Positions 1 through 7,260 are shown, numbered from the stretch's first letter. The stretch is 32,487 nt of DNA from Candidatus Saccharimonadota bacterium (GCA_020427985.1 JAGQNR010000009.1:1-32487); one strand, 5' to 3'. The notes: generated by a model from the sequence alone, not told the origin. Numbers and translations are program-made.

Positions 1-308
1 ACCTGCGTTCACAACGCCGTCAGACACTTCGGTCTCTATCCGCTGTGGGCGTCGGACGTGTGAGCGGAGCTCGCCCTAGTACGAGAGGACCGGGGCGGAC
101 GCACCGCTGGTGTATCAGTTGTTCTACCAAGAGCATTGCTGAGTAGCTATCGTGCGGAATAGATAAGCGCTGAAAGCATATTAAGCGCGAAACTAGCCTC
201 AAGATTAGATTTCCCCATGGAGGCCCCAGAAAGACTATCTGGTTGATAGGCGCAAGATGGAAGTGCAGTAATGCATGTAGTCGAAGCGTACTAATAGGCC
301 CATTGACT
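1..308 (+). rRNA. rrl: 23S ribosomal RNA, 3' end (partial)
   Basis: The 3' terminal part of a 23S rRNA gene enters from the left edge. The sarcin-ricin loop core AGTACGAGAGGACC is at 78-91, and the sequence ends with the usual terminal stretch including GTACTAATAGGCC near 288-300. The exact 3' end is uncertain by about 10 nt. Antisense reading frames here are shadows of the rRNA. The 5S gene follows on the same strand, so this is the distal end of a 16S-23S-5S operon. Confidence 0.97.
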
Positions 309-606
309 TTTTACGTTCCATGAACTGGGCATTTACTTGCCTGATTCATGGAAAAACAAAAGTGCATTGACTAGTTATTGGTGTGTTGACCGTTAGGTTC
401 AGTACGCTAGTAGCAACGTTTGTCCAACAAACAGTGCTTTTACATCTAACATATCCGTTCTTTTGTAATGGACATCGATATAGGTTGTGGCTTGCATCCC
501 GTGACAGGGAAGAGCAGTCGCGTTTCCGATATAGTCGGAATTCGGATTTATTCCGAAAGCGACGATGAGAAACCCCTTTAGGGGTGTCTCATAAGGCGTA
601 GCCGCC
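309..606 (+). other. 23S-5S internal spacer (about 295 nt) with hairpins, no tRNA
   Basis: No tRNA gene or plausible protein is seen between 23S and 5S. The spacer holds a 9-bp inverted repeat TTCCATGAA / TTCATGGAA at 316-324 and 345-353 just past the 23S end, a likely processing stem. Near 525-557 are two overlapping hairpins, TTCCGA / TCGGAA and TTCGGA / TCCGAA, which could be alternative folds. A CCCC-TTTA-GGGG hairpin lies at about 574-585, just before 5S. These are probably precursor-rRNA processing elements (inference). The spacer is long for a 23S-5S junction. Confidence 0.6.
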
Positions 607-720
607 TCGGTGCCCATAGCGAGAGGGAAATACCTGTGCCCATACCGAACACAGCAGTCAAGCCTCTCAGCGGTTACAATACTTGGGTCTTCTAGCCCTG
701 GGAAAATAGCACGGTGCCGT
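607..720 (+). rRNA. rrf: 5S ribosomal RNA
   Basis: A sequence of about 113 nt shows 5S features. Terminal helix I pairs CGGTGCC (608-614) with GGTGCCG (713-719), including two G-U pairs. The internal CCCATACCGAACAC motif of loop B/helix III lies near 638-651, and the late CCTGGGAAAATAGCACGG stretch is present. It follows 23S rRNA and is followed directly by an intrinsic terminator. The ends are set from helix I and could move by 1-3 nt. Confidence 0.93.
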
Positions 721-727
721 TTTATAT

Positions 728-757
728 AAAAAGAGATCCGAAAGGATCTCTTTTTAT
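728..757 (+). terminator. Intrinsic terminator of the rRNA operon
   Basis: A perfect 12-bp stem AAAAAGAGATCC / GGATCTCTTTTT (728-739 and 744-755) closes on a GAAA tetraloop and ends in a T-run. It ends the rRNA operon about 8 nt after 5S. The A-tract on the other side would let it work in both directions. Confidence 0.93.
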
Positions 758-796
758 TTGTACCAAAACGCTCATGGCTAGGTAATCATACCCATT

Positions 797-802
797 TACA
801 AT
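797..802 (+). promoter_or_regulatory. -10 element, leaderless-type start for the gene at 810
   Basis: TACAAT ends 7 nt before the ATG at 810 and no Shine-Dalgarno sequence precedes the ATG. Transcription would begin at or next to the start codon. No convincing -35 is seen. Confidence 0.5.
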
Positions 803-809
803 AGTAGCC

Positions 810-1340
810 ATGAGTGAGATTAACCCCTATGGGCTGTATGTTTCTCGCATGAAAGACCCGAACTGTTATTTCGATTGCCAAGGGATTGTGGCGCAAAATG
901 TGAATGACGCACTGCTTTCGCTAGGGTATCCGATCGCATCACCACAAAGAGACGTGTCTAGGATTGGACATACCTGTTTTATATTTAGACAGTATGGGCA
1001 AGAAGATGGCGATATAGTAGCTTTGCCGTGGCACATTAATCCAACTGCCCGAGAAAGGGCCTATAACGGAGGGCGTCACCCACTTGTTGTTAATGAGTTT
1101 TTCGATGCTATTGGCAGGGGAGATTGCAGAGAATTTATGGTTACTAATTTATTTGGGCGAGACTATGTCGGTACATACAATGTGCAGACTAATAAAAAAA
1201 CACTTTGTATTGACCCACACTTCTGTTTGGATTTCCAGAATCCTACTGATTTTGACATGGCAACAGGCCCCTCGCCAAAAGCAGCGAAAGGCTTGATGGT
1301 CTCAAAATATTTCTACGAAAAAGCTTCGATGAATGGGTGA
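810..1340 (+). CDS. Hypothetical protein, 176 aa
   Basis: I do not recognise this protein. It is 176 aa, soluble-looking, with no signal peptide or membrane segment. It is rich in aromatic residues and has five cysteines, two of them close together near the N-terminus (NCYFDCQG, about residues 18-25), with others near 55, 105 and 131-139. The composition looks like a folded, real protein rather than a chance frame. The start at 810 is supported by a TACAAT -10 box 7 nt upstream and the lack of a Shine-Dalgarno, as for other leaderless-type genes in this window. It stands alone after the rRNA operon, and the next gene has its own promoter, so it is probably monocistronic. No function is proposed. 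Confidence 0.72.
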   Translation: MSEINPYGLYVSRMKDPNCYFDCQGIVAQNVNDALLSLGYPIASPQRDVSRIGHTCFIFRQYGQEDGDIVALPWHINPTARERAYNGGRHPLVVNEFFDAIGRGDCREFMVTNLFGRDYVGTYNVQTNKKTLCIDPHFCLDFQNPTDFDMATGPSPKAAKGLMVSKYFYEKASMNG

Positions 1341-1507
1341 CTATTGAGGAAGGTGGTATTGGGTACAGGGAGGCATGCCCGGGAAATGACTTCTAATAAC
1401 CTGAAGCTACCGAGAGTAAAAGATAATACGTTGTTATATACACAATTACATACAGATTAACAGATGTGAATATCATATCAAAGCCGTTGCTTTTGTAACT
1501 ACATCTA

Positions 1508-1576
1508 TTGACTACCCCTGTACTGCACCGTATTATGAGCAGGTACAACTCTATCTCTATTGACTGACGGAGATAG
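1508..1576 (+). promoter_or_regulatory. Promoter and 5' leader hairpin of the WxL-like gene
   Basis: TTGACT (1508-1513), a 17-nt spacer and TATTAT (1531-1536) form a near-consensus sigma-70-type promoter. Transcription would start near 1543, giving a leader of about 77 nt. The leader holds a 7-bp hairpin CTATCTC / GAGATAG at 1551-1557 and 1570-1576, then an A-rich stretch and a Shine-Dalgarno. The gap 1341-1507 contains no gene that I can see. Confidence 0.7.
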
Positions 1577-1619
1577 GTACAAAATAAAAACAACAACAAA
1601 CAAAAGGAGCTTATGCAAA

Positions 1620-2231
1620 ATGCGTAAGAAAATAAGTTTGCTTGCGGTGTTTGCGGCAGTTGTAGCAGTGGCCACGCCATCTGTTTCATTGGCGGCGACA
1701 AACCCAAGCTTTACCCAGGTTATTAATGCTGGCACACAGTCTGTCGACATCGTTGACGGCAGTGGTGTCTCAGTAGCAAGCCCTTCAGTTGCCTTTGGCG
1801 CAGTCAACTTTGACTTTGCATGTCAAACTGCAACTGGTACTCTTGGTACAGCAACTCAAAAAATTGCGGTTAAAAACCCAAAGAAGGCTGGAATTAAGGT
1901 GGACCTTAATGCTGTTACTCCAGCTACAGATAAATGGACAAGCGGTACAGACAACTATAAGTACAATGACGCCACAAACACGGGTTGTGATTTTGGGCAG
2001 CTAACAGTTGGTGCAGGTACGTTTACCAAGACTGCGGGTGGCGGTACTCCAACACAGACCACTCCTGGCGGTGCTTTCTCTAGCTCGTCACCTGTTACGC
2101 TTCTCAACAGTACCGGCACAACTGCTTACAATGCAGAACTTACTGGCTATTCTTTGAGTCAGAAGGTTCCAGCCGAACAAGCTCCAGGCTCTTACTCTCT
2201 TCCTATGAACATTACGTTCACTCAGCAATAA
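1620..2231 (+). CDS. Secreted WxL-like surface protein, 203 aa
   Basis: The protein begins with a classical signal peptide: MRKK, a hydrophobic stretch, then a cleavage region near SLAA-TN (residues 22-27). The mature part of about 178 aa is a Thr/Gly/Ser/Ala-rich beta protein. Residues from about 40 to the end are paralogous to the C-terminal part of the protein at 3971-5227, sharing SVASPSVAF, FDFACQT and an ending of the type LSQ..P-(A/P)E....Y.L...IT. The paralog has a W-T-L motif at the equivalent place, while this copy has lost the tryptophan there, so the link to WxL proteins is by architecture and neighbours, not by a clear motif. The start is fixed by AAGGAG at 1604-1609, 10 nt upstream; an upstream in-frame extension would precede the signal peptide. 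A terminator follows. It probably binds the cell wall or its membrane partner (inference). Confidence 0.82.
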   Translation: MRKKISLLAVFAAVVAVATPSVSLAATNPSFTQVINAGTQSVDIVDGSGVSVASPSVAFGAVNFDFACQTATGTLGTATQKIAVKNPKKAGIKVDLNAVTPATDKWTSGTDNYKYNDATNTGCDFGQLTVGAGTFTKTAGGGTPTQTTPGGAFSSSSPVTLLNSTGTTAYNAELTGYSLSQKVPAEQAPGSYSLPMNITFTQQ

Positions 2232-2249
2232 TCTCTCTAGATTATTTTG

Positions 2250-2283
2250 ACAACCCACGCCCTATTGGCGTGGGTTGTTTTAT
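2250..2283 (+). terminator. Intrinsic terminator after the WxL-like gene
   Basis: A 12-bp stem ACAACCCACGCC / GGCGTGGGTTGT (2250-2261 and 2267-2278) with a 5-nt loop and T-rich tail. It separates the first WxL-like gene from the DUF916-like gene, which therefore needs its own promoter. Confidence 0.93.
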
Positions 2284-2335
2284 AACCATAATACTACTGG
2301 TATTGATAAGCAAAAGCGTGTACTCTAGTTGTAAG

Positions 2336-3967
2336 ATGAAGCGATGGATGTTTGGGGCTGCAGCTGGTTTTGTGCTTGGCATACTGGGCATGGCGGCTGG
2401 GGGTATTTTGGGTATTGTATATGCACAGTCGTTATCGATTGGCGGCAATCCGGCCTATCCTAGACCAGATAACCCTCGAAGTGCCAATATATTTATAATA
2501 GAGCTTAAGCCTGGAGCTCAAGGCAAAGATGGCATTCGTATTTCAAACCCCACTACTATTACGCGCACCGTTAATCTAGGCGCCGTAGATTCGATTGCAG
2601 CAGTTGACGGTTCCTTTTCTTGCAAGCAAAACAAAGAAGCCACCAAAGAGGTTGGTAAGTGGATTAAGTTAGACAAAAATCAAATTACACTTGCTCCAGG
2701 CAAAGAAGAGGTTGTCGATTTTACAGTTACGGTGCCCACAGGCGCGAGCCCGGGGGAACATGGTGGCTGTATAACTTTTCAGGACACCAAGAGTTATGCT
2801 AAAACATCGGGAGCAGGCATACAACTTGGGTTTAGAGGGGCCGTGCGCCTTGCAGTAACTGTGCCGGGTGAAATCAAAAAAGAGCTCACGATTGTGCGTA
2901 TTACTACAAGCCGCAACCCCGACGGCTCCTACATGGTGTCGCCGGTTGCTAAAAATAGTGGCAATGTATCGCTGGATGTCCAGGCAAGGGCACAACTACG
3001 CAGCATATTTGGGCAAAAAACACGTATTCTTGATGATGCTAAGTACCCAATTATGCCTGGTGCAACCATGGGTTGGCCCTATAGGTTTGAGCGTCCTTTT
3101 TGGGGGGGCTTTTATAAAGCGTACACCTCACTCAGCTATAATGCTGACCCATCATCAGGTATCGGCGAAAATGTAAGCAATACACAAAAGGCTCGTAAAG
3201 AATCAGGTTACTTCTTGATGGTACCGGCTCCGCTAGCAATTGGTATTTATGCGGCGGTACTGCTGCTAGTTTTTGGAGGGCCGATATATTGGTTGCTTAG
3301 AAAACGCAAAAAAAAGTCTATCAAGAAGAAGTGGCAAAAGTATACTGTACGCCAACACGATACCATTATGAGCATTGCACGCATGCACACTATAAAGTGG
3401 AAGAAGCTGGCCAAAATAAATAAGCTAAAACCACCATATGAGCTCGAAATAAACCAAACTTTACTTGTGCCCGCTGGTGTCACTACGTTCCAAGAGCAGA
3501 CGGCAACACCCGCTATGACTAAGAGCAGTACCTCAGCCAACCAAGCGGTTACGTTGGGGGAAAAACAGAGTCGAAAGACGCCCTCACCTCAGCCAACCCG
3601 GGTAAACAATACTCAGGCAGAGCAACCAATATCCAGGTCAAATCTAAGTTGGGAGCTACCTCGTTCAGCACCGCAAACAGCCCATCAGCAACCCGCACAA
3701 CAGGCTACCCAGTTCCCTGAGTTTTATCAGTCGCATCAGCCGACCACATACGAAGTCCCCTCACGGGGTGACAGCTGGACGGTACCTGGCAGTGAGCAAA
3801 CGCATGGTATCATCGATGACCCAGACCTGGTTTCACAACTACGCTCAGTATGGGGAGAAACCGAACAAAATGATGTTTTGGAGAGCTCGCCCGCCAAAAA
3901 AATAAAACCAAAGACAAGCAAGAAGGCCAAACCTACTAAGAAATCCCGAGCTAAAAAGGACCTATAA
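2336..3967 (+). CDS. DUF916-like (WxL-interacting) membrane protein with cytosolic-side LysM domain, 543 aa
   Basis: An N-terminal signal/anchor (about residues 8-31, ending near YAQS) is followed by an extracellular beta-rich region (about 35-295). This resembles the DUF916/DUF3324 pair of WxL-interacting proteins, for example the LAPGKEEVVDFTVTVP and SPGEHGGCI segments. A second membrane segment lies at about 299-321, then a strongly basic RKRKKKSIKKK patch, a LysM domain at about 334-380 (YTVRQHDTIMSIA ... INQTLLVPAG), a Pro/Gln/Ser-rich linker and a Lys-rich tail. By the positive-inside rule the LysM and tail should be cytosolic, which is odd for a peptidoglycan-binding module. Start 2336 is chosen because any earlier start would lie in the preceding terminator; a weak TACTCT -10 box ends 9 nt upstream. 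It is followed 3 nt later by the second WxL-like gene, so the two are co-transcribed. Confidence 0.82.
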   Translation: MKRWMFGAAAGFVLGILGMAAGGILGIVYAQSLSIGGNPAYPRPDNPRSANIFIIELKPGAQGKDGIRISNPTTITRTVNLGAVDSIAAVDGSFSCKQNKEATKEVGKWIKLDKNQITLAPGKEEVVDFTVTVPTGASPGEHGGCITFQDTKSYAKTSGAGIQLGFRGAVRLAVTVPGEIKKELTIVRITTSRNPDGSYMVSPVAKNSGNVSLDVQARAQLRSIFGQKTRILDDAKYPIMPGATMGWPYRFERPFWGGFYKAYTSLSYNADPSSGIGENVSNTQKARKESGYFLMVPAPLAIGIYAAVLLLVFGGPIYWLLRKRKKKSIKKKWQKYTVRQHDTIMSIARMHTIKWKKLAKINKLKPPYELEINQTLLVPAGVTTFQEQTATPAMTKSSTSANQAVTLGEKQSRKTPSPQPTRVNNTQAEQPISRSNLSWELPRSAPQTAHQQPAQQATQFPEFYQSHQPTTYEVPSRGDSWTVPGSEQTHGIIDDPDLVSQLRSVWGETEQNDVLESSPAKKIKPKTSKKAKPTKKSRAKKDL

Positions 3968-3970
3968 CAA

Positions 3971-5227
3971 ATGTCGATACTAGAAGGCAGGAAGCTCCAG
4001 GGCAGGTTTTTGGTAATTTTACTGGAGCTTGCTTTTCTATCCCTGCCGATGGCTCTGGGTGGGGCTAAAACCTACGCAGTAGCAAAAATGGTCCAGGTGC
4101 GGACGGCTGCAGCTAATGCCTCAACGGTAAGCGCTACCCTTAGCCCCGCTGCGAAGCCGAACCACTTACTTGTTGTGGTTTGTGCTGCCCGTACTGTAAT
4201 TGCTTTTACTACTCCAACAGGATTTTCGGTTGCCAAGTCAGAGTTGACGACCGCACCCGTCCAAGCTGTTTACTATAAAGTGGCGGTCGGCGGCGAGACA
4301 TCCTTTAGTTGTGCGGGCGGGAGGAAAGCTCGTCGGGGCATTCAGCTTTACGAATACTCGGGGACCGCAACCACGTTGCCGCTAGAGGCTGTTAACGCCA
4401 CGTCGGCAACAGGATCGACGGCGAGCGCATCGACGGGCTCTGTGACAACAACCAGTGCAAGCACACTAGTTTTAGGAGCAATCGTTGCTCGGTCATCGGG
4501 AACTGGGGCATCAGCGTGGTCGAATTCTTTCACAGAAAGAGCAGACTTTACAAAGACCGCTCGGTTTGTCGCTGCCGACAGATACCCAACGACGAGTGGA
4601 GCGTATTCCTCGACTGCGACAATGTCCGTTGCCTCATCTTGGCGAGGTCAAATAGCGGCCTTTAAGCTACTACCTATAACATTGAGTGCTGATATCGTAA
4701 ACGCTAGCAATGTTTCGGTAGCAAGTCCATCGGTTGCGTTCCCGGCTAAGGGCTTTGACTTTGCCTGCCAAACAAGCGCGGCAACTCTTGGGGTGCCCAC
4801 GCAGCAACTAAGAGTTGTAAATACAACCGCAAATACACTTTGGACACTTAGCATAGGCGCTACAAATGGCCCGGCTGCCGTATGGTCAGATGGTGGCACA
4901 AACGCTTACGATTATAATGACACGACTTCAGGTGGCTGCGCAGACGGTTCAGATGCTGACGGTGCCGCAGGCAGCCTAACAGTAGATCCTTCTGCCGCCA
5001 CGATCACTCCAGACGTTAGCTGTAGCCAGACGGGTGTTACTCGCGGGGGTATTGCTACATTCGCTGAAGGTGTTGTTGACTCCATAACACTGGCAACAGG
5101 CACGGCGACTAGTGAAACGAATTGCATGTGGAATATTACAGGTATTGGCTTGTCGCAGCAGATACCTCCTGAGCCTTCGGCAGCGGCCTACAATCTAGGC
5201 CTTACCATAACATTAATCGCAAATTAG
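3971..5227 (+). CDS. Secreted two-domain surface protein with C-terminal WxL-like domain, 418 aa
   Basis: An N-terminal hydrophobic segment (about residues 12-38, ending near TYAVA) acts as signal peptide. Residues about 40-235 form a beta-sandwich-like domain often seen in secreted proteins (LLVVV ... VYYKVA ... LYEYSG ... WRGQIAAFK). Residues about 240-418 are paralogous to the protein at 1620-2231 and include N-T-L-W-T-L-S, a good match to the first WxL motif, and an ending LSQQIPPEPSAAAYNLGLTIT. The gene starts 3 nt after the DUF916-like gene with AAAGGA upstream, so translation is probably coupled. In Firmicutes, WxL proteins and DUF916 proteins form operons and bind each other on the cell wall; the same pairing is inferred here. 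Binding target unknown. Confidence 0.8.
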   Translation: MSILEGRKLQGRFLVILLELAFLSLPMALGGAKTYAVAKMVQVRTAAANASTVSATLSPAAKPNHLLVVVCAARTVIAFTTPTGFSVAKSELTTAPVQAVYYKVAVGGETSFSCAGGRKARRGIQLYEYSGTATTLPLEAVNATSATGSTASASTGSVTTTSASTLVLGAIVARSSGTGASAWSNSFTERADFTKTARFVAADRYPTTSGAYSSTATMSVASSWRGQIAAFKLLPITLSADIVNASNVSVASPSVAFPAKGFDFACQTSAATLGVPTQQLRVVNTTANTLWTLSIGATNGPAAVWSDGGTNAYDYNDTTSGGCADGSDADGAAGSLTVDPSAATITPDVSCSQTGVTRGGIATFAEGVVDSITLATGTATSETNCMWNITGIGLSQQIPPEPSAAAYNLGLTITLIAN

Positions 5228-5249
5228 CTTCAGCGAACCCATATTGTAG

Positions 5250-5277
5250 TTGAAATTGTTTCATGGTCTGTCATAAT
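5250..5277 (+). promoter_or_regulatory. Promoter of the frameshifted membrane-protein gene
   Basis: TTGAAA (5250-5255), a 16-nt spacer and CATAAT (5272-5277). The ATG at 5292 lies 14 nt after the -10, so the leader would be only about 7 nt and there is no Shine-Dalgarno. Confidence 0.5.
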
Positions 5278-5291
5278 GACAACAGGTTTCT

Positions 5292-6052
5292 ATGAAACAA
5301 AAACAAATCAGTCTGGTCATGTTTGCGGCATCTTTCATTGGTTGTCTGGCTTTTATTGGTCATGTCGTAGCGCTCGATACAACATTTTACCAATCCATCC
5401 GGCCGGTTAACTGCACTATCAGCAATGTACAGATAGGGTCGACGACCATTACCGATTACTCTGCGGCCTGTGGACGGGTTATTGTACCTGGTAAACCGTA
5501 TCCGACCAGCCTTAGGAGTACGGAGAGCTTTCCGAACAGTGGCGGAACGCCGAGTTCTAGCTCACCGCAGCGTGAAGCAGGTGAGGACTAGTATATCTTA
5601 ATGATATTGAGGGAATTTATCGTCCCGGCGGCGTAACTTTACTGCTCAAAAAAGATCTTGTCTACACCTTTCGGGTCGAAGGCGACAATGCATTATTTGC
5701 GCCGCGGACACTAGAAGTCTTTCACATGACCGTTTCAAGTGTGGATCTACAACTTTCGTCCTACGAAGGCGTCGTCCATCTAGCGGTCGGTAAAGGCCAG
5801 AAGATAGACGTCTCAAATGACGGCGCGGCTGACGCTATGTTCAGTATGCAAGGCTTCCAGTCACCGAACACGGCCCTTGTGCGAGTTGGATTGTTGACGA
5901 GGCCAAACGGGGTTATCCAGACAAATAAATTGGCTTTTGCACTGTCTCTTACAGGGGTTATGCTCGTTGTTGTGCTGACACAGCTTTATCATCGCCGCCG
6001 CTTGCCGCCGCTTGGGAGACACTGGCGCGTGCTGCACATATACCATCAATAG
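5292..6052 (+). pseudogene. Frameshifted type I membrane surface protein (two frames, about 255 aa if joined)
   Basis: The first frame (5292-5591, 99 aa) has a signal peptide (residues about 6-27, ending GHVVA) and a short extracellular part ending in a Ser/Pro-rich stretch before a TAG. A different frame is open from 5585 to 6052 and reads as a continuing extracellular beta domain (GIYRPGGVTLLL ... YTFRVEGDN ... SSYEGVVHLAVG) with a C-terminal membrane segment (LAFALSLTGVMLVVVL) and a basic cytosolic tail. The two frames overlap only at 5585-5591, where a -1 shift would join them. No classic slippery heptamer is present, so an indel or assembly error is more likely than programmed shifting. 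The family is not recognised; it follows the WxL-like locus and has the same secreted character. Confidence 0.6.
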
Positions 6053-6062
6053 TAGATTGCCA

Positions 6063-6102
6063 CAACAATATTGTTGACATAAGCAATATTGTGTGATAGT
6101 AT
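6063..6102 (+). promoter_or_regulatory. Strong promoter with two CAATATTG operator-like palindromes
   Basis: TTGACA (6074-6079), a 17-nt spacer and TAGTAT (6097-6102) form a near-ideal promoter. A perfect 14-bp palindrome CAACAATATTGTTG (6063-6076) overlaps the -35, and a second CAATATTG (6084-6091) lies in the spacer, centre to centre 18 bp away. Two identical palindromic cores placed on the polymerase footprint suggest a repressor operator. The regulator is unknown. Confidence 0.75.
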
Positions 6103-6108
6103 AAGCAT

Positions 6109-6204
6109 AATTCGATAAGAATAAGAGGGTTCTTGCCGTCCTGTGAGGGGATGGTAGGGGCCCTTTTCTTATTCGAATCAACTAACATAACGGAGGTGTT
6201 TCTG
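6109..6204 (+). promoter_or_regulatory. Structured 5' leader of the KGG-type gene
   Basis: From the predicted transcription start (about 6109) the leader contains a long imperfect hairpin. TTCGATAAGAATAAGAGGG (6111-6129) pairs with CCCTTTTCTTATTCGAA (about 6160-6176), with a G-rich inner part. After it comes GGAGG (6192-6196), 8 nt before the ATG. The hairpin leaves the Shine-Dalgarno free, so mRNA protection is more likely than translational masking (inference). Confidence 0.5.
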
Positions 6205-6408
6205 ATGGCAGGAACCAAAGCTGGCGGCCAAGCGGCTGCTGCAACCAACAAGAAAAAATACGGTGCAGATTTTTATGCAAAAATCGGTGCCAAAGGTGGT
6301 AAGCTCGGTAAAACTGGTGGCTTTGCCGCTGGTGATGCCGGCCGTGAACGTGCACGTGTGTACGGCGCTATCGGCGGACGTATTAGTCGCCGTACCAAGA
6401 AAGCCTAA
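6205..6408 (+). CDS. Small basic Gly/Lys-rich KGG-type protein, 67 aa
   Basis: A 67-aa basic protein dominated by Ala, Gly, Lys and Arg, with the repeat-like segments YAKIGAKGGKLGKTGG and VYGAIGGRISRR. This resembles the KGG motif of stress-induced GsiB-like proteins and of small basic proteins common in CPR genomes and phages. No membrane segment or signal. The start is set by a full Shine-Dalgarno GGAGG 8 nt upstream; in-frame codons upstream fall in the leader hairpin. Strong promoter, palindromic operator, structured leader and downstream hairpins suggest a regulated, well-expressed, monocistronic gene. Nucleic-acid binding or stress function is only a guess from charge and motif. Confidence 0.8.
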   Translation: MAGTKAGGQAAAATNKKKYGADFYAKIGAKGGKLGKTGGFAAGDAGRERARVYGAIGGRISRRTKKA

Positions 6409-6777
6409 CAAAACCTTCGTAGCAGTCGGCAACTCAAGCAATCAAGTGGCTTGAGGAGCCGACTTCTTCGGTTATTGCGTATTTTTCCTTTGCGATGCTC
6501 GATCACCGTATAGTAATACGGCTTTCTACGCTTCTCAAGGAGAAAATACACACTAACTCGAAGTACGCATGGTTATATTCTTGGCTGCAAAAGTTTCAGC
6601 CCCAAGTAAAATACTTATCTGTTATGCGCAGTAACCCAAGTAAACCTGGACAACATTGCAGGTAAGGGGACTAGGGGCTGGTCATCTCAGACATAGACAT
6701 AGACACCCGTCTAGGTGCGCCTTAGAAAGAGCAGCCCGGGTAAAAATGACACCTTTTGCCCGGAGCGATGAGATAGC
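6409..6777. other. Convergent intergenic region with three structured segments
   Basis: No gene is seen. (1) A two-part hairpin at 6424-6464: AGTCGGC / GCCGACT outside and CTCAAGC / GCTTGAG inside, followed by a T-rich stretch, the likely terminator of the KGG-type gene. (2) At 6479-6549 a long-range stem GTATTTTTCCTT / AAGGAGAAAATAC encloses a perfect hairpin CCGTAT-AGTA-ATACGG (6506-6521). (3) A 10-bp hairpin CCGGGTAAAA / TTTTGCCCGG at 6736-6763, which may end the minus-strand transcript of the HExxH gene. The middle element could be a small RNA or an extended 3' UTR. Confidence 0.55.
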
Positions 6778-7260
6778 CTAGATTCTCTCATTGCGGCGTC
6801 TATACGGGCGACACAGACGGCTGCGAGTAACGTGCCAGGTGGTTTGACAATTATGGCAGCGGTAGGTGGTTTGATTTATCTGAAGCGAGCGTGCGTAACA
6901 AGTGGGACAAGTGGAACGCACATGCAGCCAGTCGCGGTAGCTATCGGTGCAGTCTTCGATGTGGTCTTGGTCTAGTGTGATACCGTACGCCTCAGCAAGT
7001 TCATGCGCTTTGACCCAGGCTGCTACTTCCATTTGCAGGAGCTGTATATCGGTCGTGTAATCAGCGTGCTTAAGCAGGGCGTGGCCTACCTCATGCAGAA
7101 GTGTGTGGGTGCTTTTTTCGGAGCTTAAACTCTCGGGTCTATAGGATACTACACGGCTACCCCCATGCCAAGAAAACCGATTTGCAGCCACAAAGTCAAT
7201 CTTGGGGTAGTCCCGCTGTAATTGTTCTAGGAGTAAAACCGAAGAAAGTATTTTAGGCAT
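6778..7260 (-). CDS. M78/ImmA-like HExxH metallopeptidase with zinc ribbon, 160 aa
   Basis: The HEVGH motif (residues 56-60, in LLHEVGHALLKH) is a zinc-metallopeptidase signature. A Glu at about 78 in QMEVAAW matches the third ligand of the M78 (ImmA/IrrE-like) family. The C-terminus has a zinc ribbon, CPTC (118-121) and CHNC (135-138), then a basic tail. M78 proteins usually cleave or respond to a DNA-bound repressor; no such partner is next to this gene. The start at 7260 gives a normal N-terminus and overlaps the end of the ROK gene by 8 nt, so the two are co-transcribed and probably translationally coupled. An upstream in-frame Met at 7305 is inside the ROK gene and less likely. Confidence 0.78.
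   Translation of the reverse strand: MPKILSSVLLLEQLQRDYPKIDFVAANRFSWHGGSRVVSYRPESLSSEKSTHTLLHEVGHALLKHADYTTDIQLLQMEVAAWVKAHELAEAYGITLDQDHIEDCTDSYRDWLHVRSTCPTCYARSLQINQTTYRCHNCQTTWHVTRSRLCRPYRRRNERI

Noticed and set aside
2270-2335. Longer N-terminus of the DUF916-like protein
   Set aside because: The extra start lies inside the terminator hairpin of the previous gene and precedes the likely promoter.
5585-5591. Programmed -1 frameshift in the membrane-protein gene
   Set aside because: No X-XXY-YYZ slippery heptamer or following pseudoknot is visible; an indel or assembly error explains it more simply.
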